From Tyto alba (lineage: Eukaryota; Chordata; Aves; Strigiformes; Tytonidae), in contig NW_024881295.1 in NCBI RefSeq assembly GCF_018691265.1, positions 14,844,314 through 14,908,313 on the forward strand: 64,000 nt of DNA, read 5' to 3'. The notes under the pieces were generated by a model. That model did no database searches. It was given only the letters and a program-made list of their open reading frames with translations, and was not told the origin of the DNA. Position numbers and translations under genes: made by a program. Shown here piece by piece: positions 1-14,297 of the stretch (positions are counted from its first letter, which is position 1; each line of letters starts with the position of its first letter).

Positions 1-370
1 AACAGTGAATTTTGCTTGAATAAGCACTTCAGCATTTGGATCAGTTTGTTTGAGCTTATTTGGCTCCTAGGCCTGGAATAGAGAGGTCGGGCAGCATCTA
101 CAGTGAAGCACAGAACCAAATGTCCTTGCTAATTATTTCAAGGCTAATCAAAAAAGCTACAGTGCCAGTGCTATTAAATTACCTCAGTGAAACCCACCAC
201 CTAAACTCTGTCCTGCCAACTAAATAACATGGATCTTGATCCCAAGACTCTCAGGTAAAATCCTGGGCTAAGCAGTCTGGAAGATTTATGCCAATGATTT
301 GGACAGAGACAACTTTTCACCTGCTGCCAGCTATGCCCATTTTTCAAGGATCATGCGATGTTCTGAAGAG

Positions 371-409
371 AAGGTACATTATATGTACCTTATGTAAGGT
401 ACATTATAT
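371..409. repeat. Small hairpin plus direct repeat
   Basis: AAGGTACAT at 371-379 and ATGTACCTT at 383-391 form a 9-bp perfect inverted repeat around a TAT loop. The left arm with its loop (AAGGTACATTATAT) recurs as a direct copy at 396-409. It looks like a local duplication. No function is inferred. Confidence 0.75.
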
Positions 410-1906
410 CAATGGTAATCATATGTAGCATATTAAGCTATAGCAGAAGAAGCTTCATCACAGAAGAGGGGAACTAGCTGTAATCCACTTTCTCGTTTTC
501 CTCCAAACATGGGCCAACCAAGTAACCCAAAGCATGATCATAAACAGCAGAACAACAGTGGGGGTATAAGAATGCCACCTCTGGCAAAGCACTGCATGAA
601 ATCTGGGTGCAGGATCTATGCTGTGAGGTGAAACCTCCCAAAATGAGGTAAAACATCCTTCCAGTCACTGTCTGCCCCTGTAGCACTGCAAAGCAGCCTT
701 GAGTTATGTCAAGTTCCACTATAACTTGGTCCAGTCAAAATAATGTCTTCTGCAAAATAAGTAGCTGCAGTCATAAAGGCTAGATATAAACAGTGTTTTG
801 GGTTCCTTTTATCTTTCTCTTTAATGGCTTAATCCATTTGCATATCTTGAGAAGGAAAGAAAAAAGATAGCGGCTTTAATTAAAAAAAGCTCCTTGGCAT
901 TTTGATGTATCTGCCTTTATGTTCTTTGAAAAATTAAACATATAATGAAAACAGTGTCATCTTAGAAACTCTGATGTTATGCAATTTATTTCCATTACAG
1001 ATGCCAGGCAGTAATTACTGCAGGGTTATGAAAATACAGAGCAGCGGCTTGTCGTCCTGTGCTTTGCAGGGTTACTAGGAGGTGATAATGATGGCTTGTG
1101 TGTGGCCAGTTCAGTCTGCTTTCCGTAAACACAGTTCCACACGAGGAAAGCCATTACTGCAGCTCGCAGCAGAAAGACAGGCTAAGGGCCTGGGGCAGAA
1201 CCCCACTGACTGCCGTGGAGTTATGCACGGCGTGGGCCAAGGCCCCAGTTCACAGCCTTGGTAGTCGACACGTGGAGAAAACACTCCAATAGCAACCTCT
1301 CTCATCCACTCAAAGGATCTCTCCTCCATTTTTAGTTTGAAGTAGACTGGTAGGAAACTGGGAGGTAAGTTTACACTAGTGACTGTCATCTGATAAATTG
1401 GCGAATTTGATGGGAGTTTGATCTTCTGCTGTTTTGGACCGGTCTATTTCACCTCCACTTGATTCCCCAAAGCAGCGTTTGTCTTAAGCAACCATGTACC
1501 TTTAGAACTTGAACTAAATAAGTAAATTTTTCTAATAGCAGTAAGAAGTTCATGTCATGGAGAGGGATCATTGCTGTAGGGAGACATGATCTCTCTCACA
1601 TACAGAGATCTGGCATGCTATATCAGCTTTTGCAGGCAGATTTAATTTAATTCTTTTGGGGTTGAGTTGCTCATAACTTTTGCAAGTGAGAACTGCATAA
1701 TTTTGAACCAAATCTGAAGTCCAAGAAAATCAGTTGTCTACGTAGAAATCTCTCACAGTAGCCATTCCTCAACTCCAAAGAGTAGCAGTAGAGCAATGAG
1801 CAAGGTCTCATAACAACCAGTGAAAACAACAAAAGCACCGCCCCGACCTCTTTTTTCTTTTCAGTAAAGGGGGAAACTGGGCATAGAAGAAGTAAATAAT
1901 TTGTCT

Positions 1907-1977
1907 GAGGAGAGAAAAGGCGAGGGAGAGGAGAAGGAGAGGGCAGAGGAGAGGGAGAGAAGCACAAAGGAGAAAAA
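1907..1977 (+). repeat. Purine-rich (GA) tract
   Basis: About 71 nt are purine on the plus strand, interrupted only by four C residues. The composition is GGAGA/GAGGG-type, and a 16-A run follows at 1986-2001. The complementary polypyrimidine strand accounts for the serine/proline/leucine-rich frame seen there. Such tracts are common simple-sequence DNA in vertebrates and can adopt triplex structure. Nothing here shows that it does. Confidence 0.7.
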
Positions 1978-4900
1978 CCTAGTTTAAAAAAAAAAAAAAA
2001 ATCCAAACAAGTTTCCTTTTGTTCTTATGCTTTCTTTGTGCAGAGCTTTCTGTAGTTCTGCAGTTCCTCACAAAAGTCTTTGATAGAACACTAAAGGTTG
2101 ACACTTGGTATCCGAAAATCTTGTATCTCCTACAGACAGATACAATCTCAACCACGTTCATGTATATATTCAACTCAATTCAGTACAAATCTGGGATAGA
2201 AGTTTGTATCTATTTCAATCCAAATTATTTCACTTTTGCACTCAGAAAGCAGGGCATATTTCCCCGCTTTAGAATAGAATTCAATGCCAAAGCAGTGAGT
2301 GTTATTAAGAATATCAAATACACATACTTTTATTATGCCAAAATATATTTAATGGAAATCCATAAACAAAAGAATGATAAGTCTGCATGAACTGAAAAGA
2401 GCAAAAGAATGTTGGATAAGTTATATAAATATTAAATTTCTTTTAATAGGTCCATGAGTTGCCTTTTGCTTTTTTTCTCTATTTTTCAGTAATTAAAATA
2501 ACCACAATAAATGCAAAAAGACTAAAACTTCCTTTAGGGACATTCTCTGAAGGAGATTATTTTTCTGGTGTGGAATTAAAGCATTCAAAGTTTATAATCC
2601 AATACGAAACATATCAGGAATGAATCAGAAATGGCAGAAAATTCTTTTAGAGAGGGAGAAAGATAGGGATGAGAGAGATCTTCAGACTTCCTAGAAAATA
2701 AGCTAATTAAAGCTCTCCAAAGGACTCTGACATAGTGATGAGCTGTTATCTGAAGTTTAATCTCAGATTCCTTAGAAATAATTATTACTGCAGGGAGGAA
2801 AGAAGAGGTGGGTGAGATGGTATGTTTTGGTAGCAAGCCATGAGATCTTCAGTTCTAGGCTAGGTTTGTCATCATTCTGAAGCAAAGAGATAGTTACCAG
2901 CCTGTTTTCGGATATTTTCCCAATAAAACCCACCAACACTCCTATTTTCTCAAACTGATGTCAGTAGAAAAAATAGTTGGACACTGAAAGATCACCATGT
3001 CTAATTTATCTTTGCGGCCCTTGAGCATTTCTTAGGATTTTAGAGGTGGCTGCAAACAGAAATCCAGAAGGTACTGAATACATCCATAACACAATAGGCA
3101 TTATGTTCTGCCATGCTTCGCCCAGGTGTTGGCCCAAAGTATTCACCACCAAATTCTGGGCTGTTTAATGCCTTTGTCATATGCAAGGAAAAATCTGAAT
3201 ATTGTTGATGCAAAAAGTTAGTGATTTTGGGGTGGCTTTGGTTTTGGTTTTAAACTAAAACATTTAGACAACATTTGCAAAAAATAATCCCCACACCACA
3301 CTTTAAATAGTCCTGCAATGAGCTCAGTGAAAATATCTAGATGACTGCTTAGGACAGCTATTTCTCACAAATATGTTAAAAAGAAAATATCTCTGGGACA
3401 GCCATTCCAAAATTTTTTGGGACCTCATACACAATTTGGTATACTCTGTAGTTCTCTAGTGTTATCTTCTGATCAGTAGGTCTCTTGTTCTCAGACATTC
3501 TCATGGACTCCCATAAACCTTTATTAAAACAAGTTGCTTTGTTAAGATAGTTGCACAGAACATGTCATGATCTCACAGATCATGTGAGTAGTCTGAGGCT
3601 ACTAACCACTGGTCTAGTCAATTTTCCATATTCAAGGATGAATAAAAGGATCAATGATTATCATGTCAAGGAAAAAAAAAAAATCATTAAAAAAATATTT
3701 ATTTTCTGTTTCAAGATTCTGAGGATTAAGGTATTTGTTGTTGAGTTTGTGTTTTTTTTTTTTCTTAGTATACTGAAATGACTCCTTTAAGGTAAAGGAG
3801 CCTGTGGTGATTTGTTGAATGAGATTCAACTTAACTTGTAGAAGCACTAAATTACATGGAGAGGTCAGAGCCAACATAATGCGCTGACAGCTCATAGTAT
3901 TCTCTCAGTGACCAGGAGGAAAAAGCAATGCGTAGTTCAGTACCACATTCCCAAAGCAGTCACTGTATTTCAGATGGTAACATGCCACATGCTTTGGGTT
4001 CCATGCGTTGTTCCTTCTGCCTGTCTAGCCATATATTGTCCAGTGCTCATTCCATCCATTCATACATTTGAATATCTGTTTCCCATTTAGATGACACAGA
4101 GATCCTTAAGGCTCCGTCCTGCTCTGTGCTTGCTTGGGGATCCACTAGGGAAAGTTAGCTGCTGACCTCTCCATTATCCTCTTCAGATTACTTGATGTCA
4201 CCTTGTTGTGTTAACATGGCTGAGAGGCTGGGCACCCCATGTCACTGTAGTCACCGAGGAAGAGGTGGAACAGCATCCTGAGGCTCCCTGATCCTCCAAA
4301 AAGAGATTTCAGACAACTACTCACTGTATCTCAAAGAAAAGTCTCTAATGTAAATACTTTCTGAGAAGCAACACACCACCTCAGTGGGGTTTGCAAGGCT
4401 CAGAGCTGCATTACCACGGCACTTTCAATGTGGCTTGACAAGACACATTCTTGGCCACACCACTCAGCTGACCAACAACTCCAGCTGCACATGATGTCTC
4501 TTAATCTATCATCTGTGCTCGATTTACAGCCACAGCATGCGTTTTGACTTAGAGGCAGAAAGGCTATGCACTTTCCACACATGGTTCTTCGTGGATTTGA
4601 TCCAGTTTCTTCCATGACCCAGTCTGAACTTTGAACACAAAAAGTGTGGTGTTTTCAACATGCAATTATTGTGGCTATCAAGTTCCAGGGAGGAAATAAG
4701 CTGCTTCTAATTACATGAAGTGAAAGTGTACCAATGGCAGACTTCAGTAGTAGTCAGGGAAAGTTTTCAGAAACTCCCAAAGTCTGCTGAATGTACCAGT
4801 ACGACTGTTGAGAAGCACTTTTCTGAATTGATTTTTCTTTTCAAATACAAAAATATACAGCAGGACAGGACTAGAATACATAGCAATTCACTGCCTAAAG

Positions 4901-7900
4901 ACCTGCAGCAAGACTAAGTTCAGTTTTCAGACTGCCTCAGATTTCCCCCTTTTTGTCCTGAGACAACGAGTTAAGACCTGTTTCACAGTTTACTGAAGTT
5001 AATAAAAATCATTCCTGGTATGTTTTCAGGAACTTTGGGATCTGGATCTTTACCCTTACACTTCTAACTTCCATTCCATTTACTGGATGCAAGTGATAAC
5101 AATTTATTGACCCCTAATCCCTTTTCATATTTCAATGGCATATTATGTTAAATATCTATACAAGTCTTGACATACTCTACATCTTGGAGACAGTAGGCAG
5201 TAAGATTAAAAATGAACATCAATCATCTCATCTAAAAGCCATAGTGAATCCATATTAGACCAGACATGACCAAGCCTATTTAATTGTCTAACTGTCTTAA
5301 AATAATTGCTGACTGCATTCTATTAGTGGATAGGCAGTGATTTGTAAAAGTTGTCACTACAGTTCTTGTGAGACCAGTTTCTTGTCAGTCCCATGACAGA
5401 GGCATTTTCTTGAGGTCTCGTGTCCTGGATCAAAAAAATAATTAATGATGAAATTTTCGTTGTCATAGGTTTTAACTCTTGTGACAGCAAGGAGAGAGAG
5501 AGAAAAAGATGGCATAAATATGTCTGAAATCACACAATAAATTTGCTAAGGTGATTATTGAGACTACCTCAAGACTTTTTTAAAGCTTATGTTAGAGTAC
5601 TGTGCGGATATGACAATGACTAACATTTACAGGACACACAAAAATCTGGAGATTCATTTCAGGAAGAGATCTTGTTTCACACCTTGAAAATAAATCTTGA
5701 CTTCTGTATGTCACCATTACTTGCCAAGGGTGGTAGACATCTGAAGACCCTCAGATGGTACCTGGGATTAAAAAAGAAAATAAAAATTAAGAAAAAGCTC
5801 CTATCAAAAAACAATGTCCCCTTCCTCTAGACTAAATAAATTGGAAGAGATGAGAGCATTATTCCTACCAGAACGATTAACCTACATCAAGATGCTTATT
5901 CAAAAGCAACTACTATGTTTCTCTTATTTTGTTGATTAAAAAATGTCGTGAACATTGGCAGTACTGCAGTTAGATATTGGGGGGGTTTTTGACTGGTTTG
6001 GGATGTGTTAAGTCATCAAAAGCTTTTTGTTACAAATCTTCTCCCAGTTGTTCCTCTGTGTTCAAACATCTGAAGAAAGATCCACACTGTAGATATCTCA
6101 ATTTTTCACTCTGAACCCTATAGTTGTGTACTCTTTCTGACCACTTCCATACTCAGTAAAGCATGAAGTAAAAAGTTACATGCTTGGTCATTCCTTCAGA
6201 CCAATCACATCCCTTTTAAAAATTCATTTATAAGCTTTCCAATAGGGATAACAACAAAAGTTGCCAGTACTGACTTCAAAGGCTTTGGCAACTGACACTG
6301 AGCTGCTTTTCCCTAAAGTCTGCCGCCATCTTGGGACCATTAACCTGTCTTGCACTCTTTTAACTAAATGAATAACACCATTTAAGGGCTGTGTATTTTC
6401 TTTCTCTACCCTTCTGCGTAGGTATCTTCTCCCTTCTTGCCAAGTCAACAACTATTCTTTCCAAGATACTTACCAGAATAGTTTAAAGCATGTTACTTAA
6501 ATCGAGTTCTTTGGCACTGAGAGATTTCATTTCTCCTCCACATATTCCATCCAGTGTTAAGCAAATAGCTATCACTAAACAGGATCATAGCAGCGATACT
6601 TGGCACACCTCAAATTTTGGCTTCTATCCGGTGAAAAAGTCTAAAAGAAAATCTTCCTGTTGCTTGTTATTTCCCTTTTCATCTGGAGAATTTTCCTATG
6701 ATGGCAGTGTGCACAAATTTGCATCACTGTATTAGGGAAGGGTATTTCCTTATTCTCACTCACAATGAGAATTTATTTTAGAAAGGGCTGCAGAAAAAGA
6801 TAGCTCCATAATTATCATCTTCTTAGCACTACATATTGGAAGGAAAAGGATTGACTAGACAGAAAAAACAAATTATATTCTTCTAATGTCAGCTGTTTCT
6901 GGTAAATAGGAAAGCCAAAAGCCCATGAACCCTATTGTCTCCAGTCCCTAGCTTTGCTGCTTCTCCTCTAACAATTGTTCTTTGTCTATAGGAAGTCATT
7001 TAACCATCCTGAAAAGATCACCTTGTATAATGCTTAACATGATTTCATATTCAAACAAAATTATTTCATATTTTGGAAAAAAATACTTAACTGGTGATGA
7101 GAGGAGGGCAAGCCAAGTGAATTTTTAAATATAGCACACTGAAACTAATCTTTGTAGCTTTCTTGCTGAGATCACAGTTGCTCCAACGTTCTTTTCCTGT
7201 CTTTGGTGGATGTTTGCCCTAAGAAAAATCATCTCCCAGACACAACGCTGCTCACAGAGAACAGAAAATGCACCCAAGAGCTGTTGTCATTTCTCTGCCT
7301 TAGTTAGCAGTGCTGGAAGTCATACTGAATTAGATCCACAGGTTCCTAAGTCTGAGAAATCATAATAGCAAGAGGAGTGATGTCTTTCCCCCACCCTAAG
7401 GAATGACTGATGTTTCTTTTTTCAGTTTAGATACTTAAAATGATCTAGTACATGAACTACTCGGTGATGGTTTACAGAGGCGGTTTCTCAGGGAATTGAT
7501 CTCTTTTCACATTCATCTAAACTCACTAAGGAATATTAAGAAATGTTTCCAGGAATTGAAAGATCAGGAGCCTGCTTTGAGCTCTGCTACAAAATTTCTG
7601 TCTACATTGACATCAGACTCTGATTGCTCATTTGAAGAGAAAAGACAGTAATGTTTATTGACCCCATCAAGATTCCTGAGCCTTAATTTATTAGTAGAGT
7701 TGACCTGGTTGGTCCAAGTACACCTAAGTCACATCCTCTGACATCTTCTACTATTTATTGGAAATGTACTCTCTACATTATGATAAAATCCCGGGAACTT
7801 CACCCTAGAAGGCTGAGGCTGCATGGTTATAACACACTGAAAAGAGACCGCTCACATAGGTCCAGATTATTGGGATGAGGAGACCATAACAGGAGACACT

Positions 7901-10866
7901 ATGGCTTGCTGCCTTGCTGCTCGACCACAGATCCAGGTCATCAGAGGTGAAGGTAAGTGGTAAATGTGTCTGTGTTGTAGTTACCCTGGCAGCTCTTTTT
8001 GGTGCATAAGGCCTGGAAAATTTTCCTAGACAATAAAAGGAAGATAAACAGTCCCTTCCTCTTACTCTTCAAGGTCAACTATTTCTTTCATAACCCCTTG
8101 AGTCCCACATGAAACTGTATCATGGACATTGTTAGCACCATCCCCATGCATTTAATCTATTATAGATATGAAAATATAGTGAAATGTTTATATTGTCAAT
8201 AAAGGGTAGCTAACCTTTGGGAAAAAAATAAGATAAAACCCAGTACATAGTGGTGTACAGATTCTGGGCACTCTCCAGGCAGGAGCTCTAGAATCTTTTT
8301 CTTCTGTATTACTTTGGTAAAATCACGTCAGCTCTCTGAGCCTGGTTTTTATTCATAAATGAGGCAAAAGATGCATGCCCCTATTTGAGATACATATATG
8401 AAATGTGTTTGATGACATATTAGAGGTGTTGATCAGAGACACTCAGCAAAGACAAGAATTAGGTCAAAAAGAAATGTTGGATTATAACTGGAAGAGTGAC
8501 AAATATTTAGAATTTCAAACTTCGCTCCTATCTATGAGAAGTCTTGTTTGCCAGATACATTTCCAGACAATTTTAGTTTTATAATATCATTAGAACCACA
8601 ATAACAAAAAAGAAAAGTAGAAAATTCTTCACTTAAGGTACTCACCCAAAAGGAACTTTATGAACTTGGAAGTTTTTTTCCAGAATTTTTCTCACAGAGA
8701 GTTTTATTATGGTTACATCTTTTAAAAAAGTAGAATAGCAACACCAGTACTTTGATGTATGATGAAATAGAATTTACAAGAATTCCTGTCAACTTGAATA
8801 TTTTATAAAGAAAGCAGCAGAAAGAATTATAGATTGAAGAAGATGCTGACACAATCAACTTTCTCCCTTTCTTTAATTTCAAAACAACAATGGACTGACT
8901 CTCTGGGGCTAGTATTCTCCTTGGTGTAACTCCAGTGAGGCCCGGAGTGCTGAACACAAAGAATTTGGCCAGAAACCTGTTATTGGTCAATGCACGTTTT
9001 GGTAGTTTGGTGCAAGTTTCAGCTTTCTACCAATGCAAGGTTTATGTACCAAATGTGCTCATTTCTATCTAGTAGCAAGGTGCCTAAAGAAATGGTTGAT
9101 GATGTTTCTGTTTCAGTGTCCCTTTGCCGGAATTCTATTATTGTCAGAGAAGGGTCCAAAACTATGGAAAGCAATTGGAATATAAACAAAGTTTAAATTC
9201 TACAGCTGGAATGTGTATCTCCTGTGAGCTGATCCAAAACACTATGTCTGAACATCCCTCAAATCTGGATCCTTTTCAGATCTAAATTCTGTGGCAAGAT
9301 CCAGGTCGAGCAATACTGATATCTGGGTTCACATGCCAGCAAACATCTAAACTAAGCAGAGTTCAAAGTCCGAGTCAGAAAATTTCAGTACTTCTAATTT
9401 AACCAACCACTTTCTCCCTTAGCTGTTTGAGCAACTCTGAAGATTATTTTGCACCACTGAAGTAACACAGAATAGCTCGGAGAGATAAAACGATCATGAT
9501 AGAGGGACTAGGGTCAATGGGTCAGTTCCCAGTTTTAAGAAAAAGGCTATAGAAGGAAAGCAGAAAAGGCAAGGCCTGAAGAAAATAACCGATCAAGAAA
9601 AAAGATATTTGCTGGATTGTGGGAACAACGTAGAATGGTTTTCCCTTTGAGATCCCCGATGCAGTGGCATTGCTGGCTGCCCCAGAGGACTTCCTCACTG
9701 TCTTTGGGTCATGGAGCTGCCTTCTGGGAAACGGTTGCTGGAATCAGAGGGGAGGATGAACCAGAGGGAGGAAGGTGGTGGCTAAACAGCTTGCTTGCAA
9801 CATTTGCAGAGGAAAACAATGCAGTGGAGCTCAGCAGACTATATAAATTAAAATCTTGATACATTCAGAGAATAGAATATCAGAGTAGATTAAGAAAACA
9901 AGTTTCACTGTGTATATTATTAGTAAAAAGAGATAATGAAGCACTGCATAGGGAGACTGAAAGCAAAGGAGATGGAGAAGGGAACAGTCAAGTGTTCTTG
10001 GCAGTGCCTAGAAAACGGAAAAGAAAACTGACACTTCTTGATAAACAGTCTCAAGCCTGAAGATGCCTTTGTTTTTTGCCAAAAAATGTTAAACAAAGTA
10101 GAGTGGTCTTTTGCCTCTGCAAGATTCATTTTTTAAAAATGCAGAAAAAACCACGCACGGTCCTACATGCCCACTTGCTGACTGCTTTCAGAGATGGTTC
10201 TCAGCAAAGAATACGTTGGAACAGTCTATCTCTGGTATGCATCCGAAGAAGTCAATAAAGCAAACTGAAAGAAGAGATTTTTTCCATTTTATGTAATCCA
10301 AAATATGTGAAATAGCCAATTGGAGAAAATGGAAAGAGAGGAAAGATCACTCTTCACTTCAGATAGTTCATTTAGATTCCCTGAACAAATATTTGAATAT
10401 TTGCCAGTGTAGCTCCTGGATATATTAATAACTCAGAACAAGTCATAAAATAAAATAGAGGGACACAGTAATATTCTGTATAATTTGTTTCTTAAATTAT
10501 GTTACTTGAGAAAACAAACTTACAGATATATCCCCATACATTTGACTGCATAAATGCAGTTATGCATTTTGAAGATGCAGAATATCACTTCCAATTCATA
10601 GGGTTTTCAAAAAGTAAAGCAAAAAAATATATCCACATCTTTCTGAGGCACAGTATGCTGCTGGTATATTAAAAAGAGTACACTCAGTTTGAAAAAGGTA
10701 CAAGATACAAATTCAAAACTGTGGTGCAAAGTTTATGGACCCCCAAGCACATCTTTAAGTGGTTTTCACATGGACTTATTTCCACAGTTGAACAAACGAA
10801 AAGGCAAGATTATATTACTTGACTTTGTCAGATCAGTTTACAGCTGAAAAAAGTTCATGAGTTTAA

Positions 10867-11231
10867 AATTGCCACTTTTCTTCTGGGAACACCCTGCAAA
10901 GAGCTGACCCACCAGCCGGTAGGTCTGAGCAGCATTACCACCTGGTGACATGGCCTCCTGTCATGGAGGTGGCCAACCATCCAAACCCTACAGACCAAAC
11001 ACTCCTCTTACCCATGTCAGCAAACTCTGGGGTGCCCAGCAGACAGTTCCCACTGGTCCAAAGCCCAATGACATCCATTTGTCAGTCTGGACATGGACAA
11101 ATTCCAGAGTGCTACACATTACAGCAGGTTCACCCATCTCCTGCTAAGAATAAAGTAGGTGATTATCTTTCAATCTTCCACGATGGAAGTGAAGATGATA
11201 TTTTTGTTAGTATCCAAAATGGTAATAAATA
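10867..11231 (+). other. Open frame of unknown status, 121 codons
   Basis: The frame is open from the codon after a TAA at 10864-10866 to the TAG ending at 11231. It has no ATG near its 5' end, but internal ATG codons and AG dinucleotides could serve as starts or acceptors. The translation is hydrophilic with proline/serine/glutamine content in the first half and an acidic patch (DGSEDD) near the end. No domain is recognised. Local base composition is slightly richer in G+C than its flanks. It could be a chance frame, a terminal exon or a decayed retrocopy. There is no supporting splice or homology evidence, so it is not called a gene. Confidence 0.12.
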
Positions 11232-14200
11232 GCATCTATATGGCAGATGGTCCTGTAACAGCCTAGAAAACTTTTTGTCTTACAAGGGAACTGCAGACCC
11301 TACACTCAAAGCACTCAGTACCAAAGAACAAAGATTGTGTGAAAATTAAACAAGGGATGAAACGGGATGAGGAAATTGCATTGTGAAAGGAAAAAAAAAT
11401 AGACAAGATGTGAAAGAAATAATTGATTAAATTAAAAAAAAAAAAACCTGAGTAAGACCCTGCAAGAATGCCTAAAAGTTAAACTCCTAAATGCTATTAT
11501 GTTAAAGGTGTGAGGTGGAAGCTTGAGGACAAAATATGAGCCAGAAATAAGGCTTTTTTTTGATCCAAAACCCTCTAGACAAGAGAGGAAGTCCATGTGT
11601 GGTATCCCAGATGCAATACTGAATACAAGTGCATGTCTGAGATCCACATCCTCTTCACAGCACAAGAAGATGTAACTACCACCAAGAGTTCTTTAACAGA
11701 TATTAGCACCCTAGCAAGAGAAATACAGTTTCAGAGTGCTCTTTTACTCTCTCCACAAAACTTGCACTCCTTGCTAAATAGGTATACACTTCAGCAGGAG
11801 GGACTTAAATGGGGAAATTCACAGACCCAGGCCACAGGGAATGAGCCCAAACTGCAAACAAATCAGAGATAAATGGCACCCTACTGATCCACACCACAAC
11901 TAAGACTAAGTGCATGAGTGAGCCAACACACTGCAAGGAACTGTTACCAGTGGGACATCTTCCCCAACAGATGGGAAAGGACTTGGATAATCTACTGCCA
12001 TGAGTACTTACATGAGCAAATAAATGTTTAGTATTTAATTCCATTTGCTTTTTGTTGCCATTCCTACCACCTTTCCTAAGACCCAATTTTATGATTGTAA
12101 ACCTTTTACCCTGGATAGGTTTTCTTGTTTGTAACAGCTCCCCACACATCTGGCAGTGGAGACCTGCAAGACAAAGATCTTCAGTGAGATGACATATAGT
12201 CAGTCTGAGCATGGTGGCATGCCATATTTGTTGTTTTCAGGGGCACTATAGACAAGTTCAACACAGTTATTTGGTTGGATTTCATCATCTCATAGAAGGT
12301 TGACAATCTGCATTATAATACATATTAAAAATAAGAGCAAGGCACGCATTTTTTTAGGAATACAGCAAATGTCACAGAGCCAGTCACAGTGTGGTGAGAT
12401 AAATAAGAGCCCCTATGCATATTTTAAAGACCAACCAAGAGGATATGGGGGTCACAAAGATAATTTTCTCCACAGCTGGGAATAAGATCCAGTTATCTCA
12501 AGCTGCAACCAACTCCACAAATCAGATTAAGTAAGAGCAGCAGAAAAAATGAGATCATTCCAGCTGAGCAGTAGGCCATAACCTAAGGTTGTCAAGACCT
12601 CTTAATTTTTAAAAGAAGAATATGGAAACAGAAGATAAAGCAAATCAAATCAAGGTACAAAACACATCTCTGAACAACTGAGCTGGTTTAACTTTGCATT
12701 GAAAACTTGAAAACTGCATTGGATTTTGTATATTTAGAGAAACATTCACTCTGTCCACAGAAGAAATGGAGAAATGGGAAAAGTGTCCACATCAAATTTG
12801 CTTTGCATCAGATTGACTTTGTGAGAGGAATGGGAAGGATTTAATGACAGCAAAAACCAGTGTGAGTTGTCATCTCACCAGTTTCCAAATGGCAACTGAG
12901 GTCACATCTAGTCAGTGTGTGAATAAGAAAAGCGAGCGAAGAAAATGGATGAAGCTTCTGTCACTACTTGAGGCAGAACTTACCTCATTGAGAGGGAGTT
13001 GTAGGGGCTGTTTCGTGGTCTGATCCCCAAAGCAGAGGGCTAGTAATTGAGATGAGGGATGTAGATGACTGGTCAGACTGCAACCTGTCTTTTTCTCTTG
13101 GCAGCTTCAAAAAGGGTAGCTGCCTTGACAGGCTTTCACACACACAATTCATGCTGCACCTCTGCAATCTACCATATCTCACTCCGTCAACAGGTACATT
13201 TTACTCCACGGTTTATACAGTGTGAAGAGCCCAGAAAGTAGTTCTGCTAAGAAGATGATCTAATGAGACAGTCAGCAAAGTTCTCTGGAGAGCTGAGAAA
13301 CAGTGACAAGCCCAAGGAAATGAAGGGTTGCCACACATCTACAAAACAAGAAGTCAGGCTTATCAATCTTTTCCTATCAAAACACTCTCTCATACATACA
13401 AATCTCTTCACTTGGTTTTGTGAAGCTGTTTCAACGAAGCATGATAAATGCTAGAGAGTAGATGAGGATAACAGCAGGGACTAGGTGGTAAATTCAGATG
13501 GTGCAAAGCATATATATAATTCAGAGACCAAATGGAACTATCTGATCGAAATTTGGCTGAAGTACAGGCTGCAAATAACTACCCTGAGAGATCAGTATTG
13601 TGGATGTAACTGTATAACTGCTGCAGCTTTGTTTTCCCATTCTGTCTCTTTAATATTGAGGAAGAACCTGAACGCCTTACCATTTTGCAGACAGTATGGA
13701 TACAGCCTCTTACAACATACATATTTCTATTTGTTTTGCTTTGGCTGTGGCTTGCATTTAGCTAACTGAAAACTGTTTCAGCTAGAAGCACATAGTCAGC
13801 TGTCAAAGTCAGAAAAAACCTCAGTTTAACATTTACAAAGAAACAGCATCTCCAGCACATTGAGTTGCAGCAAGTGAGTGTGGAAAGACACACTTTAAAC
13901 CATCAACATCACTTTTCTCAGCACCTGGGTGTTCCTCGTTGGTTTTACCATCCAGCTGTGGATTGGACCAGCCCACCTTTAATTTTTAAGCTGTGATGAA
14001 CTCCTCTGAAATGTAATCTGGCTTCTGGCCAGTAATGATCTTCAGTTCTACAATTTAATTGCACTCATCCAGTGTTTGGGGACTAAACTACAAGTGTCTA
14101 AAGAGATAACTACAGGTAAGTCAACTAAGTGGATCCCGATGCACTCCCATTCACAAGGCAGACTGTGGGGATAAAACATTGCAGAACTAAATAACTGAAA

Positions 14201-14283
14201 TACAGAGAAAGAGAACATTGCTGAGTAATAGTGACATTCAAGTGCTTTACATAGTAGTTTTACATACATATAATTTTTATATG

Positions 14284-14297
14284 TTCATATATATGAA
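14284..14297. repeat. AT palindrome in TA-rich patch
   Basis: TTCATATATATGAA is a perfect 14-bp palindrome within a longer alternating TA/CATA patch (about 14265-14330). It is ordinary low-complexity vertebrate sequence with cruciform potential only in principle. Confidence 0.7.

Larger units (their letters stand above)
1..10866. other. AT-rich noncoding stretch, no gene seen
   Basis: No open frame here looks like a gene. The short frames are mutually overlapping and of the length expected by chance, and none shows a recognisable domain. Visible content is limited to a small hairpin near 371, a purine-rich tract at 1907-1977 followed by a 16-A run at 1986-2001, T and A runs near 3669-3681 and 3751-3761, and one strong-looking but isolated splice-donor match (AAG|GTAAGT) at 7952/7953. 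Intergenic DNA and deep intron are equally possible. Confidence 0.7.

Noticed and set aside
11805..12212. Minus frame of 135 codons with ATG start
   Set aside because: No recognisable domain, no compositional shift and no splice context. Its length is near the chance maximum for this window.
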